A program made the translations under genes and the position numbers. Under the pieces are notes generated by a model that ran no database searches, was not told where the DNA came from, and was given only the letters and a program-made list of their open reading frames with translations. A DNA stretch of 43,652 nucleotides, taken from positions 1-43,652 of the forward strand of contig JAZNQD010000062.1 in NCBI GenBank assembly GCA_045589955.1, read 5' to 3'. This stretch comes from CAJGCS01 sp045589955 (GTDB taxonomy: Bacteria > Bacillota_I > Bacilli_A > ML615J-28 > CAG-313). This document shows, in pieces, positions 17,440 through 25,948 of the stretch (its first letter is position 1; the number at the start of each line of letters is the position of its first letter).

Positions 17440-18777
17440 TTGAAAAAACTACTTAGTTTTATTACAATATTAGTCATAGCTTTATTAACAACATCATGTG
17501 TAGGTAGAAGTGGTCCTTCTGGTATTAGTCCAGAAATCATTAAGTCGATCACAGTTACAAGCGACAGTAAACTTGAATTTTATGAAGGTGAATTTAACCC
17601 ATCACTTATTAAAATTCACATTAAAAGAGCTAATGAAACCGAAGAAACAATCCCTGTTACTTATGAAATGATTAAAACTAATCTAAATGAGTTATCAGTT
17701 GGACAAAATACACTTAAACTTGAATACTTAAAAGATACAAATGGTAATCCATTTGTCTTCTATGTTAATATAACTTTATTAGCAAAAAATGATCTTCGTT
17801 TTACATATCAGCCTGACCAACTAAAGACAAGTTATTACATTGATGGTTATGTTGGAACTGATAACGTTGTTACTCTTCCTACAACATATAATAATTTACC
17901 AGTAGTTGGCATTTTAGATTCAGCATTCTTAAAGAACAATACTTTAGAAATTGTTAATATTCCAAGTGGATATACAACAATTGAAGCTGCATCTTTCTAT
18001 CTTTGTGAAAACCTTAAAAGTGTTTCAGTCCCTAAGACAGTAAAAAAGATTGGTGATTATGCCTTATCAGGAGTAAAAACAATCTTTTTAGAAGAAACAA
18101 TTAATCCTAATTGGTCAAATAAATGGTATGATGAAAAAGCCGGTTACGTATATGAAAATATAAACCTAAATAACTTAGTTTATGAGAATAACTACCAATA
18201 TTTAGTAAGTGAAGAAAGTGTTATCTTGACAAACTACATAGGCACAGAAACAAACCTTACCTTACCAAATACATATCAAAATCTTCCAGTTGATACAATT
18301 GGCGCATATGCCTTTGGTTTTAACAAAGAGATTGAATCTGTTACAATTGGTAACAATGTTAAAGTTATAATGAATAATGCTTTCAATAATTGTGAACTAC
18401 TTAGTTCTCTTATTCTACCAGAAACTCTTGAAAGAATTGATGCTTCGGCATTTTGTTATTGTTCAAGTTTGAATAACTTTGAATTACCATCAACACTTAA
18501 ATTTATTGGTTATGGTGCTTTTAATATGTGTACAACTTTAACCGTATTAGTAATTCCTGAAAGTGTTGAAACAATTGATGGTTATGCCTTTGCTTGGTGT
18601 ACAGGTTTAAAAGAATTATATATTCATGATACTTTAATTAATTTTGGTCAAGGTGCGATTTACTCATGTTCTAAACTAAGAGTTTATACTGAATATCAAG
18701 AAATCCCAACAACTTGGCATAAAGAATTCAACCCAAGTAATAGACCAATTGTTTGGGGTTATGAAATAGCAAAATAA
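17440..18777 (+). CDS. BspA-like leucine-rich-repeat surface lipoprotein
   Basis: This 445-residue surface lipoprotein has a TTG start (17440) preceded by AAGAAGGTG, then signal MKKLLSFITILVIALLTTSC with lipobox TTSC. Residues about 30-110 look like an Ig-like (Big_3-type) domain. From about 115 on come LRR_5/BspA repeats with the recurring pattern I-x-x-x-A-F-x-x-C-x-x-L-x-x-x-x-L-P-x-x-L. Such proteins often bind host or partner-cell ligands. It starts only 12 bases after sufB with no terminator or promoter between, so it is probably co-transcribed with the suf operon, an unusual partner. Confidence 0.88.
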   Translation: MKKLLSFITILVIALLTTSCVGRSGPSGISPEIIKSITVTSDSKLEFYEGEFNPSLIKIHIKRANETEETIPVTYEMIKTNLNELSVGQNTLKLEYLKDTNGNPFVFYVNITLLAKNDLRFTYQPDQLKTSYYIDGYVGTDNVVTLPTTYNNLPVVGILDSAFLKNNTLEIVNIPSGYTTIEAASFYLCENLKSVSVPKTVKKIGDYALSGVKTIFLEETINPNWSNKWYDEKAGYVYENINLNNLVYENNYQYLVSEESVILTNYIGTETNLTLPNTYQNLPVDTIGAYAFGFNKEIESVTIGNNVKVIMNNAFNNCELLSSLILPETLERIDASAFCYCSSLNNFELPSTLKFIGYGAFNMCTTLTVLVIPESVETIDGYAFAWCTGLKELYIHDTLINFGQGAIYSCSKLRVYTEYQEIPTTWHKEFNPSNRPIVWGYEIAK

Positions 18778-18804
18778 AATAGAAGCTTTAAGCTTCTATT
18801 TTTG
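18777..18804 (+). terminator. Terminator after the suf/BspA unit
   Basis: The AGAAGCT / AGCTTCT stem with a three-base loop is extended by A-T pairs and followed by TTTTTG. Confidence 0.85.
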
Positions 18805-18811
18805 TTAATAA

Positions 18812-19213
18812 TTATTAAATAAAGGGAAAACAATTATACAAGCAAAATTTAGCCAAAATAAAATGGGGTACATTGTTGTTGATGTAAAATCGGATAGTTG
18901 TACCACTCAAAAGACTTTTACAATAACAACCGATTTAAGACAAGATGGCTTGGTTGGAACATATGTGGGAAATGGTTACGGTGAGAAAGGTGAAGTTAAT
19001 TTTATTGTTGGCTATACAAGGCTTATGTCATTAACTAGTGATGCCCCATCTACTATAATACAGAATTATACATGGACTTCAGACAATCCTAGTGTAGCAA
19101 CAGTCAGTATGTTTGGAACCGTTACTGCTTTAAATAGAGGAACTGTAGAAATTACTGCTACATATAAATATAATTCTAGATTTTCAGGCTCAATAATATT
19201 ATATATTGAATAA
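18812..19213 (+). pseudogene. Remnant of a bacterial-Ig (Big_2) surface protein
   Basis: The frame is open from 18812; the first ATG is at 18863 (116 residues). The C-terminal half carries the Big_2 pattern YTWTSDNPSVATVSMFGTV followed by G-T-V-E-I-T-A-T. There is no signal peptide, ribosome site or promoter, and it starts right after a terminator, so I read it as the 3' end of a larger exported protein whose 5' part has been lost. A short functional protein cannot be excluded. Confidence 0.55.
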
Positions 19214-19247
19214 TTGATACTCAATAAAACACAAATGTATATAATTA

Positions 19248-19256
19248 TGATATAAT
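19248..19256 (+). promoter_or_regulatory. Extended -10 promoter of the solute-binding lipoprotein
   Basis: TGATATAAT is a perfect extended -10 just upstream of AAAGGAG and the GTG start; the -35 region is weak. Confidence 0.55.
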
Positions 19257-19278
19257 CATATAAAGGAGTGATAAACGA

Positions 19279-19875
19279 GTGAGAAACTTGAATAAAATTT
19301 TAATTGTTATTACATCTATCTTTATCCTTTTCCTTACATCTTGTACAACTTTTGAATCAACTTGCAATGTAAAATTGATATACGCAAACAAAGAAGAAGT
19401 AATAACTATAAATAAAGGAGAAAAGTTAAAAGCCCCTTTAGATGACTATTTATTTGGCTATGAATTCATTGGCTGGTATTTAGATGATGAATTATATGAC
19501 TTTAACAATAAAATAACTAGTAATATTACACTAGTTGCAAAACACACTAAAAAAGACTATGTACCTAAATGGGAGCTAAATGAATCAGGATTTAACGGAA
19601 ATGAAATGGATGTAGTTATTTTCTATGGATTTATAATGAATAAATCAAGCAAATCTATTTATAATCCATATGATGAAAACTATGCATACTTAGATAAAGA
19701 AGACCGTATCAAACATTTAGAAGAAGTAGAGAAAGCATATAACATAAATATTAAATATGAAAGTATAGATAAATTAATAAAAAAAGAAATTAATCCAGAT
19801 ACTCCATATATATATATATGTTTCCAACTGATGAGTTGTTTGTTTCAAAATCTATGTATTCTTTCTATGGTTTAG
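19279..19875 (+). CDS. Solute-binding lipoprotein, 5' part (frame broken at an AT repeat)
   Basis: It starts at GTG 19279 (AAAGGAG 10 bases upstream) with a lipoprotein signal ending in FLTSC. Residues about 33-95 form an InlB/Flg_new-like beta-grasp module (GYEFIGWYLDDELYDF...SNITLVAKH). The next part up to about residue 178 reads as the beginning of an ABC-type extracellular solute-binding protein. At (AT)7 (19806-19819) this frame passes into an unrelated 20-residue tail, whereas the true continuation lies in the frame of 19818-20789. Loss of one AT unit would give a single 502-residue protein. It is either a phase-variable gene in the OFF state, a young pseudogene or a read error. Confidence 0.75.
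   Translation: MRNLNKILIVITSIFILFLTSCTTFESTCNVKLIYANKEEVITINKGEKLKAPLDDYLFGYEFIGWYLDDELYDFNNKITSNITLVAKHTKKDYVPKWELNESGFNGNEMDVVIFYGFIMNKSSKSIYNPYDENYAYLDKEDRIKHLEEVEKAYNINIKYESIDKLIKKEINPDTPYIYICFQLMSCLFQNLCILSMV
19806..19819 (+). repeat. (AT)7 dinucleotide repeat at the frame break
   Basis: Seven AT units lie exactly where the reading frame of the solute-binding lipoprotein changes. With six units the two frames join as ...TPYIYMFPTDEL.... Repeats of this kind are prone to slipped-strand changes. Confidence 0.9.
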
Positions 19876-20789
19876 ATGAACGTTTTATAAATCAAAATGA
19901 TATTTTAAATAATACATGTGAAAACGTAGTATATAACACAAATCAAAATGATGAAGTATTAATGATATACTATAATTCTACTATTTTAGAAGAATTAAAT
20001 CTTGATGACCCCCAAAAACTTTGGCAAGAAGGAAAATGGACAATTAATAGTTTTGAAGAATATTTAGCTAATTTGTCATTAGTAAAGAATAACGAATATA
20101 ATATTTTATCAAACAATTATTTATCTTGGGTACAAGGTCTAGCATCATCAATGGGAGTACAACTAGTTAATAATATAGATTCTATTAACTACTTGGATCA
20201 AAACGTAAACTTAGCTATATCAAAAGTAAAAAAATGGCGAGATTTAAATTATATGGGTGGCGATTATATCTTCGCGGCTTTCTACCAAAATGATATTAAC
20301 CTTAAGTATTATTTAAGTAATAACACAGATTCTAAAATTAAAGCAGTTCCTTTTCCTATTATGGATGAAGAAGCTCACTATATTTTAGAAAATAACTTAA
20401 ATCAAGCATCTTACAGTATATGTACTAATGCACCAGACGAATTTTACGCAATATCTAATACTGCTGATACTAAATCTTTAACAAAGAAAGATTTAGAAAA
20501 CATACTTCATGACTTAGTAAATGCATATAACGGGAAAGCTAAAATATATTCACATGAGTCGTTTGATAGTGTATCATATGAGAGTTTGCTTAATCAAATA
20601 AAAGATAATACAAAATATGACTATGTTAATGTATTAACTACTCTTTTTGATCTTGGAACTGATAGTAATATTTATAAAATTGGTTACGCAATCACAGAGT
20701 ATTGTACTGGTAAAGTTGTAAGTTTAGATATGAACTTTTATAAATATATCTTAGAAGAAGAAATTAATAAAGAAATAAAAAAACAATAA
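19818..20789 (+). CDS. Solute-binding lipoprotein, 3' part
   Basis: This frame encodes 323 residues of a family-1-like extracellular solute-binding protein: MIYYNSTILEELNLDDPQKLW then GKWTINSFEEY is the typical Y-Y-N...L-x-x-P...W-T-W/I-x-x-F pattern of sugar-binding lipoproteins, followed by a FAAFYQND...KIKAVPFP region. It has no signal and no ribosome site, so it depends on the 5' part. No ABC permease or ATPase genes are nearby, so it would be an orphan binding protein that either shares a distant transporter or has another surface role. Confidence 0.75.
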   Translation: MFPTDELFVSKSMYSFYGLDERFINQNDILNNTCENVVYNTNQNDEVLMIYYNSTILEELNLDDPQKLWQEGKWTINSFEEYLANLSLVKNNEYNILSNNYLSWVQGLASSMGVQLVNNIDSINYLDQNVNLAISKVKKWRDLNYMGGDYIFAAFYQNDINLKYYLSNNTDSKIKAVPFPIMDEEAHYILENNLNQASYSICTNAPDEFYAISNTADTKSLTKKDLENILHDLVNAYNGKAKIYSHESFDSVSYESLLNQIKDNTKYDYVNVLTTLFDLGTDSNIYKIGYAITEYCTGKVVSLDMNFYKYILEEEINKEIKKQ

Positions 20790-20794
20790 ATTAC

Positions 20795-20827
20795 AAAAAA
20801 AGAAGCTTTTTAAGCTTCTTTTTTTAT
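20795..20827. terminator. Bidirectional terminator between converging genes
   Basis: A6/AGAAGCTT - TTT - AAGCTTCT/T7 symmetrical hairpin with A and T runs on either side serves the lipoprotein gene on the plus strand and the membrane-protein gene on the minus strand. Confidence 0.85.
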
Positions 20828-21633
20828 TATAGAATTTTATTTTCATTACGATATTTGCTATTAACCTTTGGTTTAATTTGACAAAACGGATCTGTACAAG
20901 TCTTACAACTTAAATATTCATTAGAAACTTGGAAGAATCGTTCTGGATGAGCCATTAAAGTAACTTCCCACTTAATAAAGACTATTAAACTTAAAATAAC
21001 TAAAGATAAAGCATAGAAAGAAACACCGTATAAAATCATATGAATCATCATTGGTACTTCAATCATGATTGCTCCCCAGTTAAAAATACGACAAGTACGA
21101 CAACATCTGTTTTTCATCATCCATTTTTGGAATGGACAGAAGAACATTACACAAATAAAGTCACTGGCAAAATAAAATAATTGGAAAATTAAAAGAATTA
21201 AACCACTATTTTCATTATGGTGAATGTCAATTAGTCCATTTATTTTAATTAAGTATACAACAGTACCAACTACTAAATTTAAAGCAGTAAACGAAAGTGC
21301 TGTGTACCAAGCTCCTTTATTGTAAAACTTGCGTGCTTTCTTTAATTCTTCTTCAGTGTAATTTTTCTTAATATAAACTTTTTTAAAATGTTTTGCACTT
21401 CCAGGATGACGTAGATTGCTAAAGAATAAGTCGACAATCATATAGTGAGCAAGTAGAACCCAAACAATATGAATTGGTGAAAGATATTGGAAGAAACCCC
21501 AACCATTTAATGTATTGGCAAAATTCATAGGTAGGATATTAAACATTTCTAAAAGGATTAAAATTGTTCCAATTATAAAACAGACAATACGGCCAATAAC
21601 TCGGAACAAATAAAATTTCTTACGTTTTGTCAT
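20827..21633 (-). CDS. Cys-rich multi-pass membrane protein
   Basis: The protein is 268 residues with about six hydrophobic segments. Two cysteine groups lie toward the C-terminal half: CPFQKWMMKNRCCRTC in a loop near residues 165-180 and SCKTCTDPFC near the C-terminus (about 244-254). Seven cysteines in such spacing could bind a metal or Fe-S cluster or form a redox relay; I do not recognise a named family. A GAGGTGA site precedes the ATG and an extended -10 is just upstream. It lies 58 bases after, and on the same strand as, the dismutase-like gene. Confidence 0.8.
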   Translation of the reverse strand: MTKRKKFYLFRVIGRIVCFIIGTILILLEMFNILPMNFANTLNGWGFFQYLSPIHIVWVLLAHYMIVDLFFSNLRHPGSAKHFKKVYIKKNYTEEELKKARKFYNKGAWYTALSFTALNLVVGTVVYLIKINGLIDIHHNENSGLILLIFQLFYFASDFICVMFFCPFQKWMMKNRCCRTCRIFNWGAIMIEVPMMIHMILYGVSFYALSLVILSLIVFIKWEVTLMAHPERFFQVSNEYLSCKTCTDPFCQIKPKVNSKYRNENKIL

Positions 21634-21652
21634 AATTCACCTCATTACCTGA

Positions 21653-21661
21653 ATTATAACA
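21653..21661 (-). promoter_or_regulatory. Extended -10 promoter of the Cys-rich membrane protein gene
   Basis: On the minus strand TGTTATAAT lies 20 bases before the start codon. It gives the gene its own promoter in addition to any read-through from the dismutase-like gene. Confidence 0.5.
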
Positions 21662-21691
21662 TTTTTCCTCCTTATTTCAGTATCTTTTGCT

Positions 21692-22330
21692 TTACAAAAT
21701 ACATTTGCAACATTCCAAATATTCGCTATTAATATGCTCCCAATTTAAAACACTTAAAAAATTATTTACATAGCTTGCTTTGTCGACAGTAAACTTTAGA
21801 TAATAACTATGTTCCCAAAGATCAATACACATTAAAGGATAAAGATTTTTAGGGATAGGTGATTCACAACAAGTTGTTTCATATATTGAAAGATTTAAAT
21901 TCTTATCACTTACTAAGTAAACAAAGCCATTTGTTTTATGTTCAAGACATGTCTTAATAAATTGTTCCATAAATTTATCTAAGCCGTTAAATGATTTGTT
22001 TATCGCATCAACTATCGCAAGATTTTGAAAATAACATTTATTTGGACTAATTGATGAAAAAAAGACATGATGATTATAAACCTTGTTGGCAAGATAAATT
22101 AGTTCTTGCCTTTTTGGTATTTTTAAATAATCACTATTAAAGATAATTTCGTCAAGACTACTTTTTTGTAAAGTTGGATATTCTCTTAAAAGACAATTTA
22201 ACTTAGCTACACTTGGACAATATATTTGATTATAATGAATTAATAAACTCTTTTCTCCCAAACAAGCATCAAGGGCATAAAAATTAGGACATTTGATTGG
22301 CTCAAAAGGGTATGTTTTATCAATATACAT
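21692..22330 (-). CDS. Divergent Fe/Mn superoxide dismutase-fold protein
   Basis: The 212-residue sequence follows the Fe/Mn-SOD fold from YPFEPIKCPNFYALDACL to DLWEHSYYLKF...VLNWEHI. All four metal ligands align: His32, His87 (in YNHHVFF), Asp170 and His174 (DLWEH). Residues that tune catalysis do not. The active-site Gln position of FeSOD is Lys83; the Asn-Gln of MnSOD is Cys154-Cys155; the gateway His30/Tyr34 positions (E. coli numbering) are Ile36 and Ser40. There are also extra cysteines, including a CCKC tail. It should bind a metal, but ordinary dismutase activity is doubtful. GAAAGGAGAG precedes the ATG. Confidence 0.8.
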   Translation of the reverse strand: MYIDKTYPFEPIKCPNFYALDACLGEKSLLIHYNQIYCPSVAKLNCLLREYPTLQKSSLDEIIFNSDYLKIPKRQELIYLANKVYNHHVFFSSISPNKCYFQNLAIVDAINKSFNGLDKFMEQFIKTCLEHKTNGFVYLVSDKNLNLSIYETTCCESPIPKNLYPLMCIDLWEHSYYLKFTVDKASYVNNFLSVLNWEHINSEYLECCKCIL

Positions 22331-22429
22331 TAAATCTCTCCTTTCAAAATATTATATTTATAAATTAAAAAATAATGATTATAAATTTAAAAAAGAAAGA
22401 ATAAAATGTAATTAGAAAAGAGGGATTAC

Positions 22430-23191
22430 ATGAACTATAAATATAAAGGTCTAAATATAACATATGATATTAAAGGAAAAGGCCAACCAATTATTCTTTT
22501 ACATGGTTGGGGAACTTCGAAAAGAACTTTTTATCATTTAGTAGAAGAAATTAAAAATAAATATGAAGTTCATACTATTGACCTTATTGGTTTTGGCCAA
22601 AGTGAAGAACCTTATAAACCATTAACACTTAACGATTATGTCTTTTTTCTTAATGATTATATTATAAGAAACAATATTAATAACCCAATTCTTCTTGGAC
22701 ATTCTTTTGGAGGAAGAATTATTATCAAGTATGCATCGATTTTTAATAACATTGATAAAATCATTTTAGTTGATAGCGCGGGAATAAAGAAGAAAATAAA
22801 CATTAAGACAAAGTACAAAATATGTAAATATAAATTTTTAAAAAGATGGTATAAACTTACAAATAATAAAGTAAAGTATCAAAAACTGATTCGTAATAGT
22901 GGTAGTAGTGATTATAAAAATGCATCAGTAATCATGAAAAAAACTCTATCCCTTGTTATCAATGAAGATTTAAAAAAATACATTAAAAAGATAAAACAAG
23001 AAACCCTTATCATTTGGGGAAAAGACGATAAAGTAACTCCATATAAAGATGCTCTATATATGAACAAGCATATCAAAAACAGTGGTCTTGTGACAATTGA
23101 AAATACAGGTCATTTCCCATATTTAGAAAATAAAAACTATTTTCATTTAATCATAAGAAATTACTTGAAGGTGGACAATGACATATATTAA
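22430..23191 (+). CDS. Alpha/beta-fold hydrolase
   Basis: This 253-residue alpha/beta hydrolase has an oxyanion loop LHGWGTSK (residues 25-32), nucleophile Ser in GHSFGG near 93, Asp in WGKDDKVTP near 200 and His in TGHFPYLE near 226. Substrate unknown. AGAGGG precedes the ATG. The gene overlaps the MurF-like gene by 14 bases, which in turn overlaps ddl by 11, so the three are one operon. An esterase or peptidase step acting on wall precursors is possible but not shown. Confidence 0.88.
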   Translation: MNYKYKGLNITYDIKGKGQPIILLHGWGTSKRTFYHLVEEIKNKYEVHTIDLIGFGQSEEPYKPLTLNDYVFFLNDYIIRNNINNPILLGHSFGGRIIIKYASIFNNIDKIILVDSAGIKKKINIKTKYKICKYKFLKRWYKLTNNKVKYQKLIRNSGSSDYKNASVIMKKTLSLVINEDLKKYIKKIKQETLIIWGKDDKVTPYKDALYMNKHIKNSGLVTIENTGHFPYLENKNYFHLIIRNYLKVDNDIY

Positions 23192-24728
23192 AATTTGCTA
23201 TTTTATTGTATTATCTTTAGTAATGACAAAAGGACTTTACTTTTTGCTTACTATTTTTCAACAAGAACATTATCATATCCCCCCTTATACAAAATCATTT
23301 CTTACTTTTTATTTTAAGAAAGCTTATAATTACCTTTTTTATTTTCTTATTATAATTAGTCTATTAAATAATGTTTATCTTTATCTTCTTGGCTTTTTCG
23401 TGGCCATTTTGTCATTATTAATCCCTAACAAATTAATTATTAAGTTAAAACTTACAAGGCGAATTGTTCGTTTGTTACTTACGTACTTAATATTTATTAT
23501 ATTTCTTTTAATAATTAGTAATAACTTAACTTTAGTAAGTATCCTTTATATATTTAATCCCTTCATTGTCATTTTAATCAACCTTATTAATGCTCCTTTT
23601 GAAAAAATAATTAAATATCAGTATATTAATAAAGCAAAGAAAAAACTAAAACAAACCCCCTCTCTTTTAAAAATAGCCATAACTGGTAGTTATGGAAAAA
23701 CATCAACTAAAAATATTATTAGTGCTATTTTAGAAAATAAATTTTTAACTGTCAAAACACCGCATTCTTATAATACAATAATGGGTTTAACAAAAGTTAT
23801 AAACAAAAGTATTAATCAAACAACTGAAATCTTTGTATGTGAAATGGGAACTTCTAAAAAAGGAGAAATAGCCAAAATGACATCTTTAATTAAGCCCCAA
23901 ATTGGCATAATTACCGATGTTGGCTATCAACATATTTCGACATTAAAAACAATTGAAAATGTCTTAATGGCTAAATTTGAACTTCTAAACACGATTTCAA
24001 ATGATAACTATTATATTTTAAATGGTGATAATGAATTAATCAGAAAAGAGGCAAGTAAATATCAAAATATTATTTATTATGGTTTTAATAAAAATAATAC
24101 ATTTAATGCTCAAAACATAACCATCTCAAAAGATCAAACATCATTCGATATATATCACTATGATAAATTCGTAAGACGAATTGATGTAAAACTACTTGGT
24201 AGACATAATATCAAAAATATCCTTTGTGCTTATGCGTTAATTGTCCTTTTAAAAGATAAAGGTTATGTAATTACTGATAGTGAATTCTACAAATATGTTA
24301 ATCAATTAGAAGCAACGCCCCATCGTTTAAGTTATGAATTGGTCAATAATATTCATATTTATGATGATGCTTATAATTCTAATTTAGTTGGTTTTACAAA
24401 CAGTGTTGAAGTATTAAGTAAAACCCCACTTAAAAAAGTAATTATTACACCGGGTATTGTTGATGAGGGAAAAATGACAAAAGAATTAAATGAAAAAGTA
24501 GCTTTAAAAATCAAAGATGTCTTTGATGAAATTTATATTATTGATAACTATAGTGGTCGTTATGTATATAATAAACTAAGTTATTTAAATAATATACACT
24601 TAAAAAGTTCCTTTAGGGAAGCATATTTAGAAGTATTATCAAAATATCAAAATGAAGAAATTGCCCTTTTAATTGAAAATGATTTGCCAGATAATTATTT
24701 AGTTAGGAGAAAAAAACATGAAAAATAA
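23178..24728 (+). CDS. Membrane-anchored MurF-like Mur ligase
   Basis: The first 145 residues are four or five hydrophobic helices. From about residue 155 a Mur-ligase core begins: P-loop TGSYGKTSTK near 168-177, CEMGTSKKGEI near 217, DVGYQHISTL near 240, HNIKN near 340. Sequence order fits UDP-MurNAc-tripeptide:D-Ala-D-Ala ligase (MurF), with a membrane domain replacing the usual N-terminal UDP-binding domain. Adjacent ddl supports a role in adding the D-Ala-D-Ala (or related) dipeptide. This could be the main MurF of the organism or a second ligase for a modified precursor; a search for another murF in the genome would decide. Confidence 0.82.
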   Translation: MTYIKICYFIVLSLVMTKGLYFLLTIFQQEHYHIPPYTKSFLTFYFKKAYNYLFYFLIIISLLNNVYLYLLGFFVAILSLLIPNKLIIKLKLTRRIVRLLLTYLIFIIFLLIISNNLTLVSILYIFNPFIVILINLINAPFEKIIKYQYINKAKKKLKQTPSLLKIAITGSYGKTSTKNIISAILENKFLTVKTPHSYNTIMGLTKVINKSINQTTEIFVCEMGTSKKGEIAKMTSLIKPQIGIITDVGYQHISTLKTIENVLMAKFELLNTISNDNYYILNGDNELIRKEASKYQNIIYYGFNKNNTFNAQNITISKDQTSFDIYHYDKFVRRIDVKLLGRHNIKNILCAYALIVLLKDKGYVITDSEFYKYVNQLEATPHRLSYELVNNIHIYDDAYNSNLVGFTNSVEVLSKTPLKKVIITPGIVDEGKMTKELNEKVALKIKDVFDEIYIIDNYSGRYVYNKLSYLNNIHLKSSFREAYLEVLSKYQNEEIALLIENDLPDNYLVRRKKHEK

Positions 24729-25854
24729 AACAAAACTAAACGTTTGTGTTCTTTTTGGGGGAAGGAGTGTTGAACATGACATTTCCATTATCTCCGCAAT
24801 CCAAGTTATAAATGCTTTAAATAAGAGTAAATATGATATTATAACTATTTACTTAACTAAAGATAATAAAATGTTAATGAGTAAGGCTTATAATAAACTT
24901 GAGACATTTAAAAATGGTAAGGAACTTATCAAAGGAAAAGAAGTAACACTTTGTAATATCCAAGAAAAAGTGTACATCAAACAAAAAAGAAAAAAATACT
25001 TAGTGGATATCTTCATTCCGGTAGTCCATGGTAGTGGCACCGAAGACGGAACAATTAGTTCTTTTCTTGATTTTTATAATGCAACATATATTACAAGTAA
25101 TCATGTTTCTTCAGCAATTTCCCAAAATAAAACCTTTACTAAAGACATCTTAAGAAAAAAACATATTCCAACCCCACGATATATTAGTTTTACTAGAAAT
25201 GATAATGTTGATATAATAATTAAAAGTGTTGAACAAAAGTTATTATATCCAGTGATACTTAAACCAAATACGCTTGGTTCAAGTATCGGAGTTGAAATTG
25301 CCTATAAAAAGGATGAACTTGCATATAAGTTAAAAGATGCTTTCAAGTATGATGATCAAATAATCATCGAAGAAGTAATAAAAAATATGCGTGAATTTAA
25401 CTGTGCATGTTTTAAATACAATAATAAAATATATTTATCAAATGTTGAGGAAGTTTCATCAGCTAATGATATTCTTACTTTTGAAGATAAATATATTGAT
25501 AATGTTAAAACGCAAAATGATAAAAAAAGAACTATTCCTGCATGTATTCATAAAGAACTAACAAATAAAATTAAGGATATGACAAAAGAAATATATCAAA
25601 TATTAAACCATGAAGGAATAGTTAGAATAGATTATTTATATGATAATGAACGAAAACTATTGTTTTTTAATGAAATTAATACTATACCTGGTTCATATGC
25701 TTTCTATTTGTTTGACCAAAAAACTTTACCTTTTGATATAATATTAGATTTAGTAATTAAAGAAGCATTACTTAAAAAACAAAAAGATGACAGACTAATT
25801 AAGAAATTTTCATCAAATGTTCTTCAAAATAAAAACAAAATCTTAAAAAAATAA
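24718..25854 (+). CDS. ddl: D-alanine--D-alanine ligase family protein
   Basis: This 378-residue ATP-grasp ligase joins two D-amino acids for peptidoglycan. Motifs: FGGRSVEHDISIISA at the N-terminus, VHGSGTEDGTI near 103, ILKPNTLGSSIGV near 180, and the Mg-binding FNEINTIPGSYAFYL near 320. The loop around EDKY has Tyr where D-Ala-D-Ala enzymes have their specificity Tyr; VanA-type D-Lac ligases differ there, so I expect a D-Ala-D-Ala product. The C-terminus is longer than usual by a lysine-rich tail. It overlaps the MurF-like gene by 11 bases. Confidence 0.9.
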   Translation: MKNKTKLNVCVLFGGRSVEHDISIISAIQVINALNKSKYDIITIYLTKDNKMLMSKAYNKLETFKNGKELIKGKEVTLCNIQEKVYIKQKRKKYLVDIFIPVVHGSGTEDGTISSFLDFYNATYITSNHVSSAISQNKTFTKDILRKKHIPTPRYISFTRNDNVDIIIKSVEQKLLYPVILKPNTLGSSIGVEIAYKKDELAYKLKDAFKYDDQIIIEEVIKNMREFNCACFKYNNKIYLSNVEEVSSANDILTFEDKYIDNVKTQNDKKRTIPACIHKELTNKIKDMTKEIYQILNHEGIVRIDYLYDNERKLLFFNEINTIPGSYAFYLFDQKTLPFDIILDLVIKEALLKKQKDDRLIKKFSSNVLQNKNKILKK

Positions 25855-25876
25855 ACTCTCACTTGAGAGTTTTTTG
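25853..25876 (+). terminator. Terminator of the hydrolase-murF-ddl operon
   Basis: AAACTCTC / GAGAGTTT stem with loop ACTT is followed by a T run. Confidence 0.8.
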
Positions 25877-25911
25877 CTCATATCAAATTTTAAGTATTTT
25901 TAAGAATATTA

Positions 25912-25920
25912 TGTTATAAT
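25912..25920 (+). promoter_or_regulatory. Extended -10 promoter of tilS
   Basis: TGTTATAAT with no clear -35, 29 bases upstream of the tilS ATG. Confidence 0.55.
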
Positions 25921-25948
25921 TAGATAGATAAGATATTCGGGGGAAAGT

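Noticed and set aside
21670..21690. Start-stop mini frame (AAGGAGG then ATG TTA TAA, minus strand) upstream of the membrane protein gene
   Set aside because: The TGTTATAAT bases are better explained as an extended -10; two codons cannot be supported as a gene.
24718..25854. Vancomycin-resistance-type D-Ala-D-Lac ligase
   Set aside because: The specificity loop has Tyr (EDKY) as in D-Ala-D-Ala enzymes, and no vanH or vanX gene is nearby.
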